DNA of 64,000 bases, from assembly GCA_036250225.1 (NCBI GenBank), contig JAPZLL010000002.1:1178001-1242000 (forward strand), given 5' to 3'. This DNA comes from Cercophora sp. LCS_1 (Eukaryota; Ascomycota; Sordariomycetes; Sordariales; Lasiosphaeriaceae). How positions within the stretch are numbered: position 1 is the first letter of the stretch; each line of letters begins with the position of its first letter. The notes under the pieces were generated by a model. That model saw only the letters and a list, made by a program, of their open reading frames with translations. It did not search any database and was not told where the DNA came from. Shown one piece after another: positions 43,557 to 54,759 of the stretch. Position numbers and translations under genes: made by a program.

Positions 43557-45221
43557 ATGCAACAGTCCCAATTAGATCCCCTCCCAAGGGATCTTCCTTT
43601 CCGAATCATCTCCAAAACAATCGGAAGGGGGGCATATGCATCGTAAGTGCCCCTCCAACCTGTCTCACTCGAACGCCAAGACTAATAAGTCGACAGCATC
43701 AAGAAGGCAATTCCGCTGGATGCGCAAACACCCGTTTTTGCGGTGAAGCTTATCCACAAGGGCTACGCCGTCAAGCAGGGTCGGATATCAGCCAAACAGA
43801 TTGCCATGGAAGTGTCACTTCACTCACATATTGGGCAGCACCCCAATATCATTGAGTGGTTTGCCACTGGCGAAGATGAAGTTTGGAGGTGGATCGCTAT
43901 GGAGTACGCCCAAGGTGGTGATCTCTTCGACAAGATTGAGGCCGATGTTGGCGTGCAGCAAGACATCGCTCATCTCTATTTCCTCCAGCTCATCAGTGGC
44001 GTGAGTTTCATGCATTCAAAGGGCGTAGCCCATCGGGATCTCAAACCAGAAAACATCCTCCTTTCCGAGACAGGAAACCTCAAACTTGCCGACTTTGGAA
44101 TGGCTACAATGTTTGAGTACAAGGGCGCCAAAAAGCAGAGCGCCACCATGTGTGGCAGCCCGCCGTACATTGCCCCCGAAGTTTTGACCTGCGCGAGGAT
44201 CGATCGGAAATCCCCCGAGGCACAAAAATATTCGGCCGATCTGGTAGATATCTGGTCATGCGGCGTCATACTGTTTGTTCTCCTCGTTGGTAACACGCCA
44301 TGGGATGAGCCAACCTCCGGAAGCTGGGAATTTCAAGAATACGTCCGCACCAATGGCCGCAGCACCGACAGTTTGTGGCAGCGACTACCCGCCGACGCCC
44401 TCTCCTTGCTCCGAGGCATGATGAACATCGAAGCCAAGAAGCGTTTCTCCTTCGCCCAAATTCGTCAACATCCCTGGTACACCCGACGCAACCCCCTCCT
44501 AACGCCAGAGGGCAAGGTTTCTGACGAGCTATCTCTCGCAACCAAGCTCCTCGAAGGCCTGCGTATCGACCTATCCGCCGCCGCAGCTGCCTCGCAACAG
44601 ATCTCCGCCTCCCCCATGGACATCGACACTCCCCATGCTAACCATCTCCTCTCCGCAACTCAACCCGAGACACCCATCAACGACACCCTCTTCGATTGGG
44701 AACGCCCCTCTGCTCGCGGTGGCGCTGCTCCCATTCCCTCTACCCAGCCATCGCATCCACCAAATTCGCGCCGTACCTTTGACGCCCTCGAAACCGACCC
44801 GACCATGTCCCAGTTTTCCCAGCAACCCGGTGTCCCGCTCAGCCTCACCCAACACGCTCGTCGCTTCCGTGACATCATACCAGCACACTCGCTCGCACGT
44901 TTCTTCTCGCACGTCCCGCCAACACTTCTTGTGCAGATGCTGCGCGATGCGCTGCACCAACTCAACGTGCCGCTTCCCTCAACAACACCGCACATGGATT
45001 TGCACGGGGATCACATTGCAACGCTGCGGGTAAAAACAACGGATGGACGAAGACAGGGGCTACACGGCGAGATTCTGGTGGAAAAGTACTACCTCCCCGA
45101 GGGACAGGAGCTGCTGGAAGTAAGGTTCGTCAAGGTCAAGGGTGATCCCTTGGAGTGGAGACGCTTCTTCAAAAGGATGGTTTTGCTATGCAAAGACGGG
45201 ATTTTCAGTAATGAGGCATAG
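43557..45221 (+). CDS. chk1: Checkpoint kinase Chk1
   Basis: Two exons, 43557-43642 and 43697-45221, with a 54 bp intron; 536 residues. The kinase domain spans about 15-285: Gly loop IGRGAYAS (23-29), FAVK Lys46, HRDLKPEN with Asp143, DFG at 161-163, and CGSPPYIAPEV as P+1 loop. Between about 300 and 400 lie several SQ/TQ sites (TQPE, TQPS, SQFSQQP), the usual targets of ATR-type kinases. A KA1-like C-terminal regulatory domain follows about residue 425 (SLARFFSHVPPTLLVQMLRDAL, LEVRFVKVKGDPLEWRRFFKRM). It should act in the nucleus in the DNA-damage/replication checkpoint. The C-terminal domain separates it from Chk2/PRD-4, which has an FHA domain. Confidence 0.94.
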
Positions 45222-46026
45222 AGAGGACTTTTTGCTAATATGAAGAGCGCGGAGGAGACCAGCGTTGGGGACGATGAAGGGTATGACGATGTCAATAGGG
45301 CAGAGTAATGGGTCAGCATAATAGGGAACAAAACAGCACAGAAGTACAGGACACACAGCGGAGGGATACGGACATATAGTGCATTGGAGCAGTCTAGGGG
45401 TTTAGGTTCAGATGCTTGATGTTGGTATTAGAATCAAGATTCTGTCTAGTTGTAATTCTATCAACTCCTTTTCCTGTCTTATTCTTTCCGACGGTACTGT
45501 ATCAACTCTTTTTCTGGTCTTGTGCGTGCTGTGTAAATGCAGGGGTATCTAGCTATGATATGGTGTGACTTGACAAAGAGAACAAAGCCTATGTAATTGC
45601 GTCCAGCTGGGACAGCTCGCGTTGAAGGCCCAAAAAAACCATAACCCAATATCTTCCAACCAATACCCTCCAAAAAGAAAAGTCCTCCGGGCTATGTCGG
45701 ATATCATCCATGCAGACGCCGTTGCCAAGTGCCATACACGCCATGCTATGCCAAAAAAAAAAAAAAAAAAGAAAGAAAAAAAAAAAAAATAGAAAAGGAG
45801 ACCCAGTCGCGTCTCTCCGTTAGCCCCATATGTAAAACCCGTTTTCCTAACATAAATAGCCACTGGGTATGCACCTTTTGAGTAAAACAAGATCCTCTTC
45901 TGTCAAACTCCAGCTCTTTTATGGCAAAGGCTAGAGAAACTGCTGGCGGTTATGCCGCCAGTAAACGTTATTGCGGGGAGGGACTGGCCTCCGAAAATCA
46001 TGTCTCTGTGAGAATTTGAATCAGTA
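45222..46026. other. Convergent intergenic region with poly(A) tract
   Basis: About 0.8 kb. An A18 run then GAAAG and A-rich sequence lies at 45753-45789. No gene. Confidence 0.5.
45753..45789. repeat. A-rich homopolymer tract
   Basis: Near-uninterrupted A run on the plus strand. No target-site duplication or element is recognisable around it, so it is not evidence of a retrotransposon. Confidence 0.93.
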
Positions 46027-47241
46027 TCAAACGTATGGTGGGCCGGGGCTGTCGATGGAATCAAGGGAACGGACGGCTCGGTTGGTCCACCAGGTAGCGT
46101 TGCTTGTGCTGGCGCCGGGATATGGATCTGGGCTGGGGCCACTGGGATGATGGTGGCGGTGGCCTTCCTGCTCGGTTACCCCCGAGCACTGGTAGTAGTT
46201 GTGATGGTGGTGATTGTTGTTGTCACCTTCCCACCGTCTCTCGTCGTGGTCGATCCGGAACTGCTCGAGATCGGCCTCCATTTTGCTGAGGTACAGGGCG
46301 CTCTCGGGTCCGGCCCAGTCGTCAATCATTTTAGCAATGGCATGAAAGGCTGGTGTGTGGCCGCCGTAGGAGCGAGCCCGGAAGCCGCAGCAGATGAAAA
46401 GGAAGCTGTGGATGAGCTCGTGCAGGAAGGTTGATATGAGGAGGCGGCGGCTGTATTTGGAGTCCTTGAGAATGGGTGAGGACAGAACGATCAGGGTCTC
46501 GAAGCCTCGGTTGCTGGCGCGACGCAGGGCCGTGGTGCCAATGACCTGGCTGTCGTAACGGGCGCTCGATTCGTGCGACCAGTCCCAACGAACCCGCTTG
46601 CTCAGACGACCGTTGAAGAACATTTCGTTTGCGGCTGAAAAGATGCTCTCCAGCGAGTCATTGTCGAGCTCATCCTCGCCACCGGACCGAGGGTTGATTA
46701 TGCTTCGGAGGATGCGTTCATGCTTGGAGTCGGGGTTGCGGCGGCGGAAGGTCGCCATGTGGTCTCGGACCCGTTGTTCGGCATCCTGGTCCTCCAGGAG
46801 TTCGGTCAATCCGCATCGTTCCGTGGGTTCGGATTGGGTTGATAGGCCGGACGCCGTCCTTTCCATGGTGGAGGCCGACGGCTCCGGGGTTTGGTGCCGG
46901 TGCGGAGACGGATGGTGGTGGGGACGCGGGTGGGGGTGCGGGGAATGGTGGCGAGCAGGGTGTTGGTGAGGATGCTGGTGGTGGTAGTGGTTGGGCTTGG
47001 GGGCAGCCGGAAGAGCTTGATGGAGGGGAAAGTCCTGGTGCTCGTCCATCGCCTTGAAGGCGACGAGCGAATCGCCATATTGCTGATAGGGGGCGTTGTA
47101 CTGCGGAATGTACTTTGGCCTCTTGTGTCGTGGGCTATCGTCCTCCATCTCGACAGTGCGTCGCTTGCTTGCAAACGGGGGATATCCGCCAGAATGCCGG
47201 AACGGCGGGAGCTCGTCCCCGCCAGGAGCCGGAAAAGCCAT
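46027..47241 (-). CDS. SprT-like zinc metalloprotease-domain protein with His-rich linker
   Basis: A single exon of 404 residues from ATG 47241. Residues 84-118 are extremely His/Pro-rich. The SprT-like domain runs from about 195 (SLESIFSAANEMFFNGRLSKRVRWDW) through TFLHELIHSFLF, with the HExxH zinc site His274, Glu275 and His278, to GGHTPAFHAI with His295 as a likely third ligand. Another His/Asn stretch lies near 345. SprT-like/Spartan-type proteases cut DNA-protein crosslinks, and several fungal relatives are unstudied. An upstream in-frame ATG at 47565 would add 108 residues with no conserved character, so I prefer 47241. No PCNA- or p97-binding motif is evident. Confidence 0.82.
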   Translation of the reverse strand: MAFPAPGGDELPPFRHSGGYPPFASKRRTVEMEDDSPRHKRPKYIPQYNAPYQQYGDSLVAFKAMDEHQDFPLHQALPAAPKPNHYHHQHPHQHPARHHSPHPHPRPHHHPSPHRHQTPEPSASTMERTASGLSTQSEPTERCGLTELLEDQDAEQRVRDHMATFRRRNPDSKHERILRSIINPRSGGEDELDNDSLESIFSAANEMFFNGRLSKRVRWDWSHESSARYDSQVIGTTALRRASNRGFETLIVLSSPILKDSKYSRRLLISTFLHELIHSFLFICCGFRARSYGGHTPAFHAIAKMIDDWAGPESALYLSKMEADLEQFRIDHDERRWEGDNNNHHHHNYYQCSGVTEQEGHRHHHPSGPSPDPYPGASTSNATWWTNRAVRSLDSIDSPGPPYV

Positions 47242-48583
47242 CGGACATACTCGGCGCGGGGCGCTGTAACCAAGGTGTGCTGAGTGAAAGAGGAATTGGG
47301 TAAGGAAGTTGGGAGAAGAGGGTGTGACAAGGGAACCTGGCAAGCTTATTTTAGTCCCCCAAAACTTTGAAGACGGCGGAAAGAGAAGCGACGGCAGGAA
47401 AGCACGAAGGAGAAAAAAACGGAACGCCTCCGGGAGCGGTCGAGCGTCATCCAGGCCCTTTCCGGCATGGCAGGAATGCCGTCGCACGCACAAGTGCCAA
47501 TGAACTGACGGCACAAAAAAAAAAAAGCAGCAACTGAGGTCCGCCTCACTGTGCTCCGCCCTCATCGAAACAAATGAAGTGTTTTGTCGGTTGGCCGGCG
47601 TGTTTTACCTCCAGTGGCCTTTCGTTTCGACGGACAAGGCCAATGGAAATGCTTCAGATCAAAATCCAGGCCAGGAACCGGGGCACCAAGAGGCAAAACC
47701 AGCAATCAGCGATCAAAATCGGTCGGGCTGGATGCTGCCGGGTGCTCAAAGCCAAACCTGCTTTGCCAAAGTTAGGCAGGTCAGCGGTGTGTGTGGATGT
47801 GTGTGCGCTGTTCATAGCGGTCTCGACTGCAGCGGGCACTCCTCGCATATGCAGCATTTTGCAGTAGTGCCACGAGTGTCCCGACGACTCCTCTTTCCGC
47901 AAAGGCGACCGTTCCTGAGGAGGATGCGCGGGACTGGACACGGCGAACCCTGAAAATGAAAATCAATACGAACCAAGAATGCCTTGGAATTTGCAAATTA
48001 AGAACTTCTCTCAAGATATTGAATGGAAGAGGGCTCAGACCGGCTCAAGTCAAGAGGTGGGCAACCGGCTTGGTCAAGTTCGCCGCACTGAGATCGGAGA
48101 AAGAAAAGTGCGGTGATAGCTTGGGCATTTCGCGATTGGCCTTTAATTTCTCCCATCCATCACCAATTGGCCGCCTCGCTTTTCGTGAGCAGCTTAGCCT
48201 TCACGCCTGACTGGACTGCCTGAAAGGCCGCTTTCACAAAAACGGTTCTCCCGACGACCTCCATGGACACGAAGCACATTCCGGGGCAAGAACCATAGGT
48301 GTATGTGTATGCATGAACACCTCACCATATTCGCGGAGTTTCCATCCGTCTCGATACGGCCGAGGACACACGATGCCTTACGTCTCAGATGGTATTCCAG
48401 CACCACATGCATGGTGATCAGTGGCACGTATCCATCTGTATATATTGGTCGTAGCTTTCGCCAACGCCACGGTGATGCAGGTAACTCTACCAGACAACGC
48501 GCCTCCACATGGCCATTGCAGCACGGCAGGTTCCATGGTCGCCTTTTTTTTTTTTGCTGAGGTGCCATCCATCATGTCTCGCA
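47242..48583. other. 1.3 kb intergenic region
   Basis: Upstream of the SprT-like gene and downstream of the F-box gene, both on the minus strand. Open frames of up to about 185 codons are shadows or lack domains. No RNA gene recognised. Confidence 0.45.
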
Positions 48584-50617
48584 TTACGAGCGTCGCCTTC
48601 CACTCCCGATACCAAGATTTCGCACAAATCGGACATCATCGGCCTGCCTCTCCAGTGCCTGCCGCATACGTTCGCTGTACGTTCTCTCCTCGATAGCCTG
48701 AGCCCGTTCTTCCGCGCGGAGATGATCATCTTCCTGGTCCTCAAAGTCTTCGGACGTAAAGCCAGGGCGGGCTGATATCCTGACAAGTCCAAGTTTCTCG
48801 CCAGTCCAAAATAGCAAATCGTTGTCATTGATCTTGAGACGCCCGTTTCCGCTGGTGTGACCTTCAGCCCGTGTCGGAAGTAGCTTCCTCGCAATGTCAT
48901 CGGATCCGGGCATGGACGCAAATACTGAGGGCCCCTCTGACAACTCACTATGCCCAATCTTACACCGACGCACTTCCGAGAAACCATCCCTTTCGAACCA
49001 TTTGATGGTACCAGATCCATCCGAAAAAGCCAGACGTGTCCCATGATTCACGACCGAAAGCAACTTAGACTGTGATGACGTCTGGCGATTCTTTAGGCAT
49101 GCATTTTGCAGCCCCCCGGCCTGGAGCGGATTCGCCAACCCTGGTGGTGATAGACCGTAAATCTCTAACGATCCCTTTGTGTTGTATTCACCGCAGGCAA
49201 TCAGAGTTCTGCCACCAACCGTGCTTTTTGATGCTTCGACTTGCTCTAAGGATAGCTCCCCCATGCGACGGAGGTCGTTGTCGATGGTCGAAAACGGGTA
49301 AGGAAGAGACGTCATCGCGCACAGACTAGCACCCGAATGGATCGAGCCCTTGATAGACGGGAATTTTCGGCGATCGTAGTGTAGAATATTGGAAAAGCGG
49401 CCGGCCACGTAGACATCGTCAGACAAGTCGGCCACTTGTCCCGGGTGTTGAAGGTGGAGTATACTCAAGGGCCCGGGTTGAGACAGTGGCGCATACGGAG
49501 CTAATGGCTTGTCGTCGAAGAGGTTGCGGAGACTACGCTGGTAAAAGTCCTGCGCGCCCATACGGTCAAAGTTGTCAATGATGGCCTCGTCATCCCGTGG
49601 GGGGTTCCTCGCTCTGTAGTCATATAAATGGATCCCGAGGCTGGTCCCGACGGTCAGCGGGACCGCAGAACCAGCAGTGGACAAGGCTGTAATGGACCAA
49701 GGGAATGATTCGCAGTCCACGACCGAAAGACGCCGCAAGTCGACGGCAATGAGGTCTGAGGTGACGGTCCGTTAGTTGTTTTGCATCTCTCGACTGCAGC
49801 GAAGCTACACTTACGGCTCTGGACGGCAAAGAAAGCTCTGTCATGTTCGCTGTCCACGGCGACACATTCTGTCACGCCAGAGTCAACTCGTTTCGATCGT
49901 CGGTTATTATCAGCATCAGGCCCGTCAATGAACAATATGCCTGGTCGACTTTTGGCAACGAGCGATCCGCGTTTGCCTGACTTGACCCCATTGACATCCC
50001 AGAGACAGACACTCCCATCATCCAGAGGCGAAACAGCAAGGAGTGTTTCACAGTCCTTGTCCTCCTGCGGATTGTCGGGACGGTAGAGGGCTACGCCTCG
50101 GGCTTCCACAAATTCCAACCCCGAGTGTCCTTCAGGGCGTGGAAGTTGAAACCAATTGACGCAGATAGGCCCATGGCGTTGGATGTACTCGTCATACCAG
50201 GTGACGCGCTCTGCCGGGAAGGAAGGGTCCCAGTTTGCCATGAGTCGAATACGATCCCGCTCCTTGGCTCCCATAGATAAAGCCACCGGAGATGGTGCGG
50301 ATCCATCTTTGTCGGAGGGATGTCGAGCGCTGGCAAGGGGTGTTCCTGACCCAAAGAGAAGCCGGCGGCGGTCGACGGCTTCGACGAAGGTAGAATCCGA
50401 AAAGCATCTCGCGCGCCACAGGTTGTTGTCGACTGCAAGGTTCTTAAGAGCCCGAGAGACAAGCTGGAGCTTGACAGTGTCTTCTGGCTCAAGGTCTGCG
50501 TTTGATGACAGTTAGGAGCTTGCTGTATCCGGGTTCGACTGGAGCCCACTTACACGAGATGATGTGGAGTAGAATCTCGTGCGGAAGCCCGGTCAGCCCC
50601 GTCCCGGCCGACTCCAT
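48584..50617 (-). CDS. F-box protein with beta-propeller-like body
   Basis: Three exons, 50617-50554, 50495-49815 and 49755-48584, with introns of 58 and 59 bp; 638 residues. The F-box lies at the N terminus across the first splice: TGLPHEILLHIISYLEPEDTVKLQLVSRALKNLAVDNNLWRARCF (about residues 9-53). The rest resembles a WD-like propeller with blades such as LLAVSPLDDGSVCLWDV and GTRLAFSDGSGTIKWFERDG. The C terminus is a charged helix (RAEERAQAIEERTYSERMRQALERQADDV). It is probably a substrate adaptor of an SCF ubiquitin ligase. The substrate is not predictable. CSN7 and UBE2C are also in the window, but there is no operon logic. Confidence 0.85.
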
Positions 50618-51247
50618 TGCTGCAGTGGCAGTACTAGCAGCAGGGGTATATCTTGGAACTTAAAGAAGTCGATGCAGCTGCGAACACAGCGCGGAGAGGT
50701 ATCTTAGCCAAGGCCTCCGCAGAGCGAAGGGCAATGGCTTGGTAGGCATCGGAATATCAAAATAGCGAGGCTTTCCAGTCCGACAGTCAGGGCCGACAAA
50801 GGTGGATATGAGGTCTAAGAAGGTAATCGCATCTTGTCTTCTAGGAACGATGTATGTTTACGGGTGAGGGGAGAGACGAGGTTAATACTTTTCGTCTGTA
50901 TGGTAGGTGGCCTCCGGTCCGGATGATCACAGCTGCAGGGCTTGCAGGAATTTGGAAGGTTCGGGACGAACCCAGAGGCATTCTAGAAGGAAGCAGCCTG
51001 GACCCGCAACCGATTGTGAGGTGTGGAAAGGGGATGTGGAGCGCGGGGGGTCCCCACAGTGGCCGAGATCGCGGCGATAAGATAAGCCACCCAAAGCATC
51101 GCGGCAAAGCGCGTGAGCCTCATTCAACGACCATTGCTCAACACGTATGTGAAAAGCATCAATATCATGTTTGTTTCCTAGACCCAGACAGGCTGTTGAG
51201 TCACTCCGGTTGGAAATTGAACAGGAGGAAATGACAAGGACCCTTCC
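50618..51247. other. Intergenic region
   Basis: 630 bp between two minus-strand genes. Nothing recognised. Confidence 0.5.
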
Positions 51248-52732
51248 TCATGTTTGCCGCCATGGAGGACACCTCGGGAGATACTGCCCACTCTCAATTC
51301 CCTTTCTGATCCCCCAAAGCCCACCAATTGGCCAAAGAGTAACCGCCCATGCTCCCCATTCCTCTTTCTCCTGGCGCACATGGGCATCGGGATCAACCTT
51401 GACCTTGTCATATACGGAAGGCAGGGTGATAGCCCGATACTTCTTCCTCAGGGCCTCGTACGGCTTTTTGTCGTAAACTCGCCAAAACTCGTCCTCGGTG
51501 TAATACGTGTGGGCATAAAGCCATTTCATGCCGCCAAAATCCTGGTGAAGTCGGCTTTCCAGCTCTCGATTGTCCTTGACAAAGGTAGCGTGGTCTCTTG
51601 GGCCCCATCCCCAAAGCCCAACATTCAAAAACATGGTTTCGGTTGAAGTGGGGGCTACGTGCGGGTGGAATGTCGGCGCAGGTGTCTGGCGGATTGGACA
51701 TAGCCACAAGGGCCAGATACCGAACTTGTCGGCCGTGTAGTCGACAAAAGCCTCTGTTTGTGAAAATGGGAGAGCCAAGTCCTGGACAACAAATTTGCTG
51801 GACTCGCGGCTGGTATGCAAGGCCTGGTAGAGCATCCTGGTGTGGAGGAAATCATCGAGGAACCATCTCGTCAGTCGGTTGAAAGGAAACATGAAGTAAT
51901 GGAAAGCCGACTCTCCCACCCAGAACCCGCCTCTATCATAGCGAAAGAGATATTCCGGAAGAGGAATGTGCTCGATAACAGGCTCAGAAGCGGGCCGCGT
52001 CTTGTCCTTGACATGAAGGTAGAACCAAGGGTCCAAAGGGTAGCTGAAGGTCTGGACATTCGCGGGGTCTGGCTCTTCGTCTGTCATGACCCCAGTGATG
52101 ACGACTCCGTGGTCCTTGGAGAATATGATCCCATCAACATAGTCGTTTGCATTGTTGTCGGCCTCGTGTTGAATCAGGTCAACGGTTTCCCGCACACTTT
52201 TCCGCTTGTGATAGGTCGTCCTGACGTATTTCTTGGCATCGATCAAATTGAGCTCGACCAAGGTAACCAAGCCGAGCGAACCGACAGCGCCAGCAGCTCC
52301 GTGGAAGAGGTCCGAGTTTTCCTCCCTTGATGCCTTGACGACTTCACCATCCGCCAACACCATCTCCACGGAAACAACAGTCTTGTCGAAATACCCGTAC
52401 TTGAAGGAGCTGCTTTCACCTCCGGTGCCTGCAAAGCCGCCGCCTACAGTGATGCCGGGAAATTCCATGACCACTGGGGGCACCAGGCCGTGCTTCAGCG
52501 TCGACGCCACCAATCGGTCCATAGGGACATTGGGCTCGATCAAGGCCGTCCTGGCCTTTTCGTCGACTTCCAGCACATTGGAAAGCGGACTGGTGTCGAC
52601 AATGTTGGCGAAGCGAGGCCGGGGACGAGTGCCATTTGTCGACCCGTGAAAGACGCGGTAGGGCTCTCCGCGGCTGAAAAACTGCCGCGCAGCAGCCGCA
52701 ATTTTGGCAACGGCTTGCTTGTGAACCTCCAT
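51248..52732 (-). CDS. FAD-linked oxidoreductase, delta(24)-sterol reductase (DHCR24)-like
   Basis: A single exon of 494 residues from ATG 52732. RVFHGSTNGTRPRPR, VDTSPLSNVLEVDEKARTALIEPNVPMDRLVASTLKHGLVPPVVMEFPGITVGGGFAGTGGESSSFKYG (about residues 28-105) is the FAD-binding PP-loop region of the DHCR24/DIMINUTO group. The later part includes GVMTDEE, FVVQDLALPFSQ, WLCPIRQTP and HTYYTEDEFW, all in the family order. The animal enzyme reduces the sterol 24,25 double bond at the ER. Fungi mostly make ergosterol without this step, so the real substrate here may differ. The upstream TTG-started extension of 14 codons is not used. Confidence 0.88.
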   Translation of the reverse strand: MEVHKQAVAKIAAAARQFFSRGEPYRVFHGSTNGTRPRPRFANIVDTSPLSNVLEVDEKARTALIEPNVPMDRLVASTLKHGLVPPVVMEFPGITVGGGFAGTGGESSSFKYGYFDKTVVSVEMVLADGEVVKASREENSDLFHGAAGAVGSLGLVTLVELNLIDAKKYVRTTYHKRKSVRETVDLIQHEADNNANDYVDGIIFSKDHGVVITGVMTDEEPDPANVQTFSYPLDPWFYLHVKDKTRPASEPVIEHIPLPEYLFRYDRGGFWVGESAFHYFMFPFNRLTRWFLDDFLHTRMLYQALHTSRESSKFVVQDLALPFSQTEAFVDYTADKFGIWPLWLCPIRQTPAPTFHPHVAPTSTETMFLNVGLWGWGPRDHATFVKDNRELESRLHQDFGGMKWLYAHTYYTEDEFWRVYDKKPYEALRKKYRAITLPSVYDKVKVDPDAHVRQEKEEWGAWAVTLWPIGGLWGIRKGIESGQYLPRCPPWRQT

Positions 52733-53265
52733 CTCTTCGATGAAACTCGACGTCGAAATGCGCTTTCTTCGCAATTGATGAGCTGAACGTATTTGCCCAG
52801 CCTTCTCACAAATCGAAGCTTACTTCGTGCCTGAGGCAACAGTGCACATTGCCGAGAGTTGGCAAAACGCCACCAAGACAATGCAGCGTGATTCGAAGGA
52901 CGGGAGCGTCGGCAACCGCAACAATTGGCCCCTCCTGAGGGAATAACTGCGTGTTTCCAATGCCGCTGGCGGGAACAGGCGCTTGGCGGTGTATGTCTCA
53001 GTGTTTGGACCCTTAATTCGGCCGCTGACCCTCTACGTGTGTGCCCTCGGTGCCCGAAGATGAGGTGAGATCCTACAGCCTTGTGGTGTAGCGACGACGA
53101 GTCCAAAATAAGACAACTGAGATGGCATCCATGAAAAGGGCTGCGTGGCTGCAGCCCAAATCTCAGGAGGAGACCCCCATATACGCAAGACGCTCCTTCC
53201 TCCACAGCTGTTACAGGTAGAAATGCACTCTGGGTGCTCTTTCTGTTTGAACCTAAAGTTTTACC
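52733..53265. promoter_or_regulatory. Divergent intergenic region
   Basis: About 530 bp between the DHCR24-like gene and the membrane-protein gene; presumably both promoters. Confidence 0.45.
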
Positions 53266-54759
53266 ATGGGAGCGGGTGATGGGCCGATGTCCGAGTTGAT
53301 TTGGGGCTGGCAGTCCTCACCAAATCAGCGAGGAACCCTCGACATCATCTACAGCTGCCTCGCAACGATAATCCTGTGCAGTTGGTCTTGCGTATGTAAG
53401 TAGAATCCTTGGCTTCATTTCTCCTCCGTCCCGGCGTAAGATACACATCGGTTCTCAAAGCAAAGATACCTATTGAAAAGAAGTGATGGCGGTAAGGTGA
53501 GGGGAGAGTAGTCCTGCCGCAACCATCTTTTTTCATATCGTCAAATACGCCGGGTTCTGAAACACATGGAACAAGCTCATGCTGACAACTCTCGTCCCTC
53601 AGGCCTACACATACCACGTCCCGAAGCAACGGAGACTCAGTTCTTTCTTCAGAGAGTCCGCTGGCAACTGTTTACTATTTTCTTCCCTGAGGTGACGGTT
53701 TCCCTCGCCGCGGAGCAGTGGGAATCTGCCAACCAGGGAGTCGCCAAGTTCAAGGAACTCGGTCACCCTTGGTGGTCACAGCGACACGCCTTCTTCGCTG
53801 ACATGGGCGGTATCGTCTTGGAAAGCCCTGGATTTCCACCGTTCCCCATTGACTGGCAGCAGCTTGCTTACCTTGTGGAGAATGGATATGTCCCCATGCC
53901 AAACATCACCAATGACGACATCGCAGACAAAAGCAAGGCTGACGGGTTTGCCCGTGCATTGGCTGTCGTACAGATTGTCTGGTTTACTCTCCAGTGTGTC
54001 GGCCGCTGGGCCCAGAATCTGGGACTTTGTACGCTCGAGCTTTCAACGCTCGCTTTCATCTTCTGCAGCCTAAACATGCAATACTTCTGGTACTTTAAGC
54101 CGTATGATATCCGCTCGCCATTCGTTATACATACCGAATATCCCATGAGGACTGTTCTCTTGCAGGCTGGTGACGCGGCTCGCCACCCATACTCTAGGAC
54201 TCCTCTCGACTTCGTCAAGCCGCCACCCGACGATAGAAGTCTGATTGCGCCGTTTTGGTTCGGAGTTGAGAGCATCATCTCGGTGCTAGAAGACAGAGGA
54301 AGACGGCCTATTCGCTGCTTTTCCAACCACAAGACGATGCCACCGGCTGGAATCACGGCGCGAGAGAGGCTTTATGGTGTCTTCCTGGAACTCTTCTACT
54401 TTGGGCTTCACTTCATGGGGTTACTCCTTGAGTTCCCGTCAAGGGTGGAACGGGCACTTTGGGTTGCAGCAAACGGGACCCTGACTACCTTGCTGGTGGT
54501 GTACATGATCGCCATCTATGTCGGGCACAAAGTCCAGGCTCGATTCGGGATGTGGTTGTTTGGGAAGAAGACTGAGTCCATCATGGGACTCATCGAGGTC
54601 ATGCCTAGGTGGGCAAAGGTAATCATTCATGGGCCGTTTATATTTGTGTACGTCATCGCAAGGGGATATGTGCTGGTAGAAGGGTTCTTGGGACTGCGAG
54701 CACTCCCTCCCAAGCTGTTTGTGACGGTGGAATGGGCAAATTTCCTGTTACATTTGTAG
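53266..54759 (+). CDS. Fungal-specific multi-pass membrane protein
   Basis: Two exons, 53266-53395 and 53603-54759, with a 207 bp GTAAGT...CAG intron, the longest in the window; 428 residues. The junction rebuilds a typical family start: RGTLDIIYSCLATIILCSWSCVCLHIPRP (about 23-51), then a second segment WQLFTIFFPEVTVSLAAEQW. Several membrane helices follow, including AVVQIVWFTLQCVGRWAQ, LFYFGLHFMGLLLEF and ANGTLTTLLVVYMIAIYVG. Proteins with this plan are abundant in Pezizomycotina and of unknown function. Treating the exon-2 frame alone as the gene, with an ATG at 53566, would lose the first membrane segment. Confidence 0.82.

Noticed and set aside
45753..45789. Poly(A) tract as a retrotransposon tail
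   Set aside because: No coding remnant and no target-site duplication next to it.
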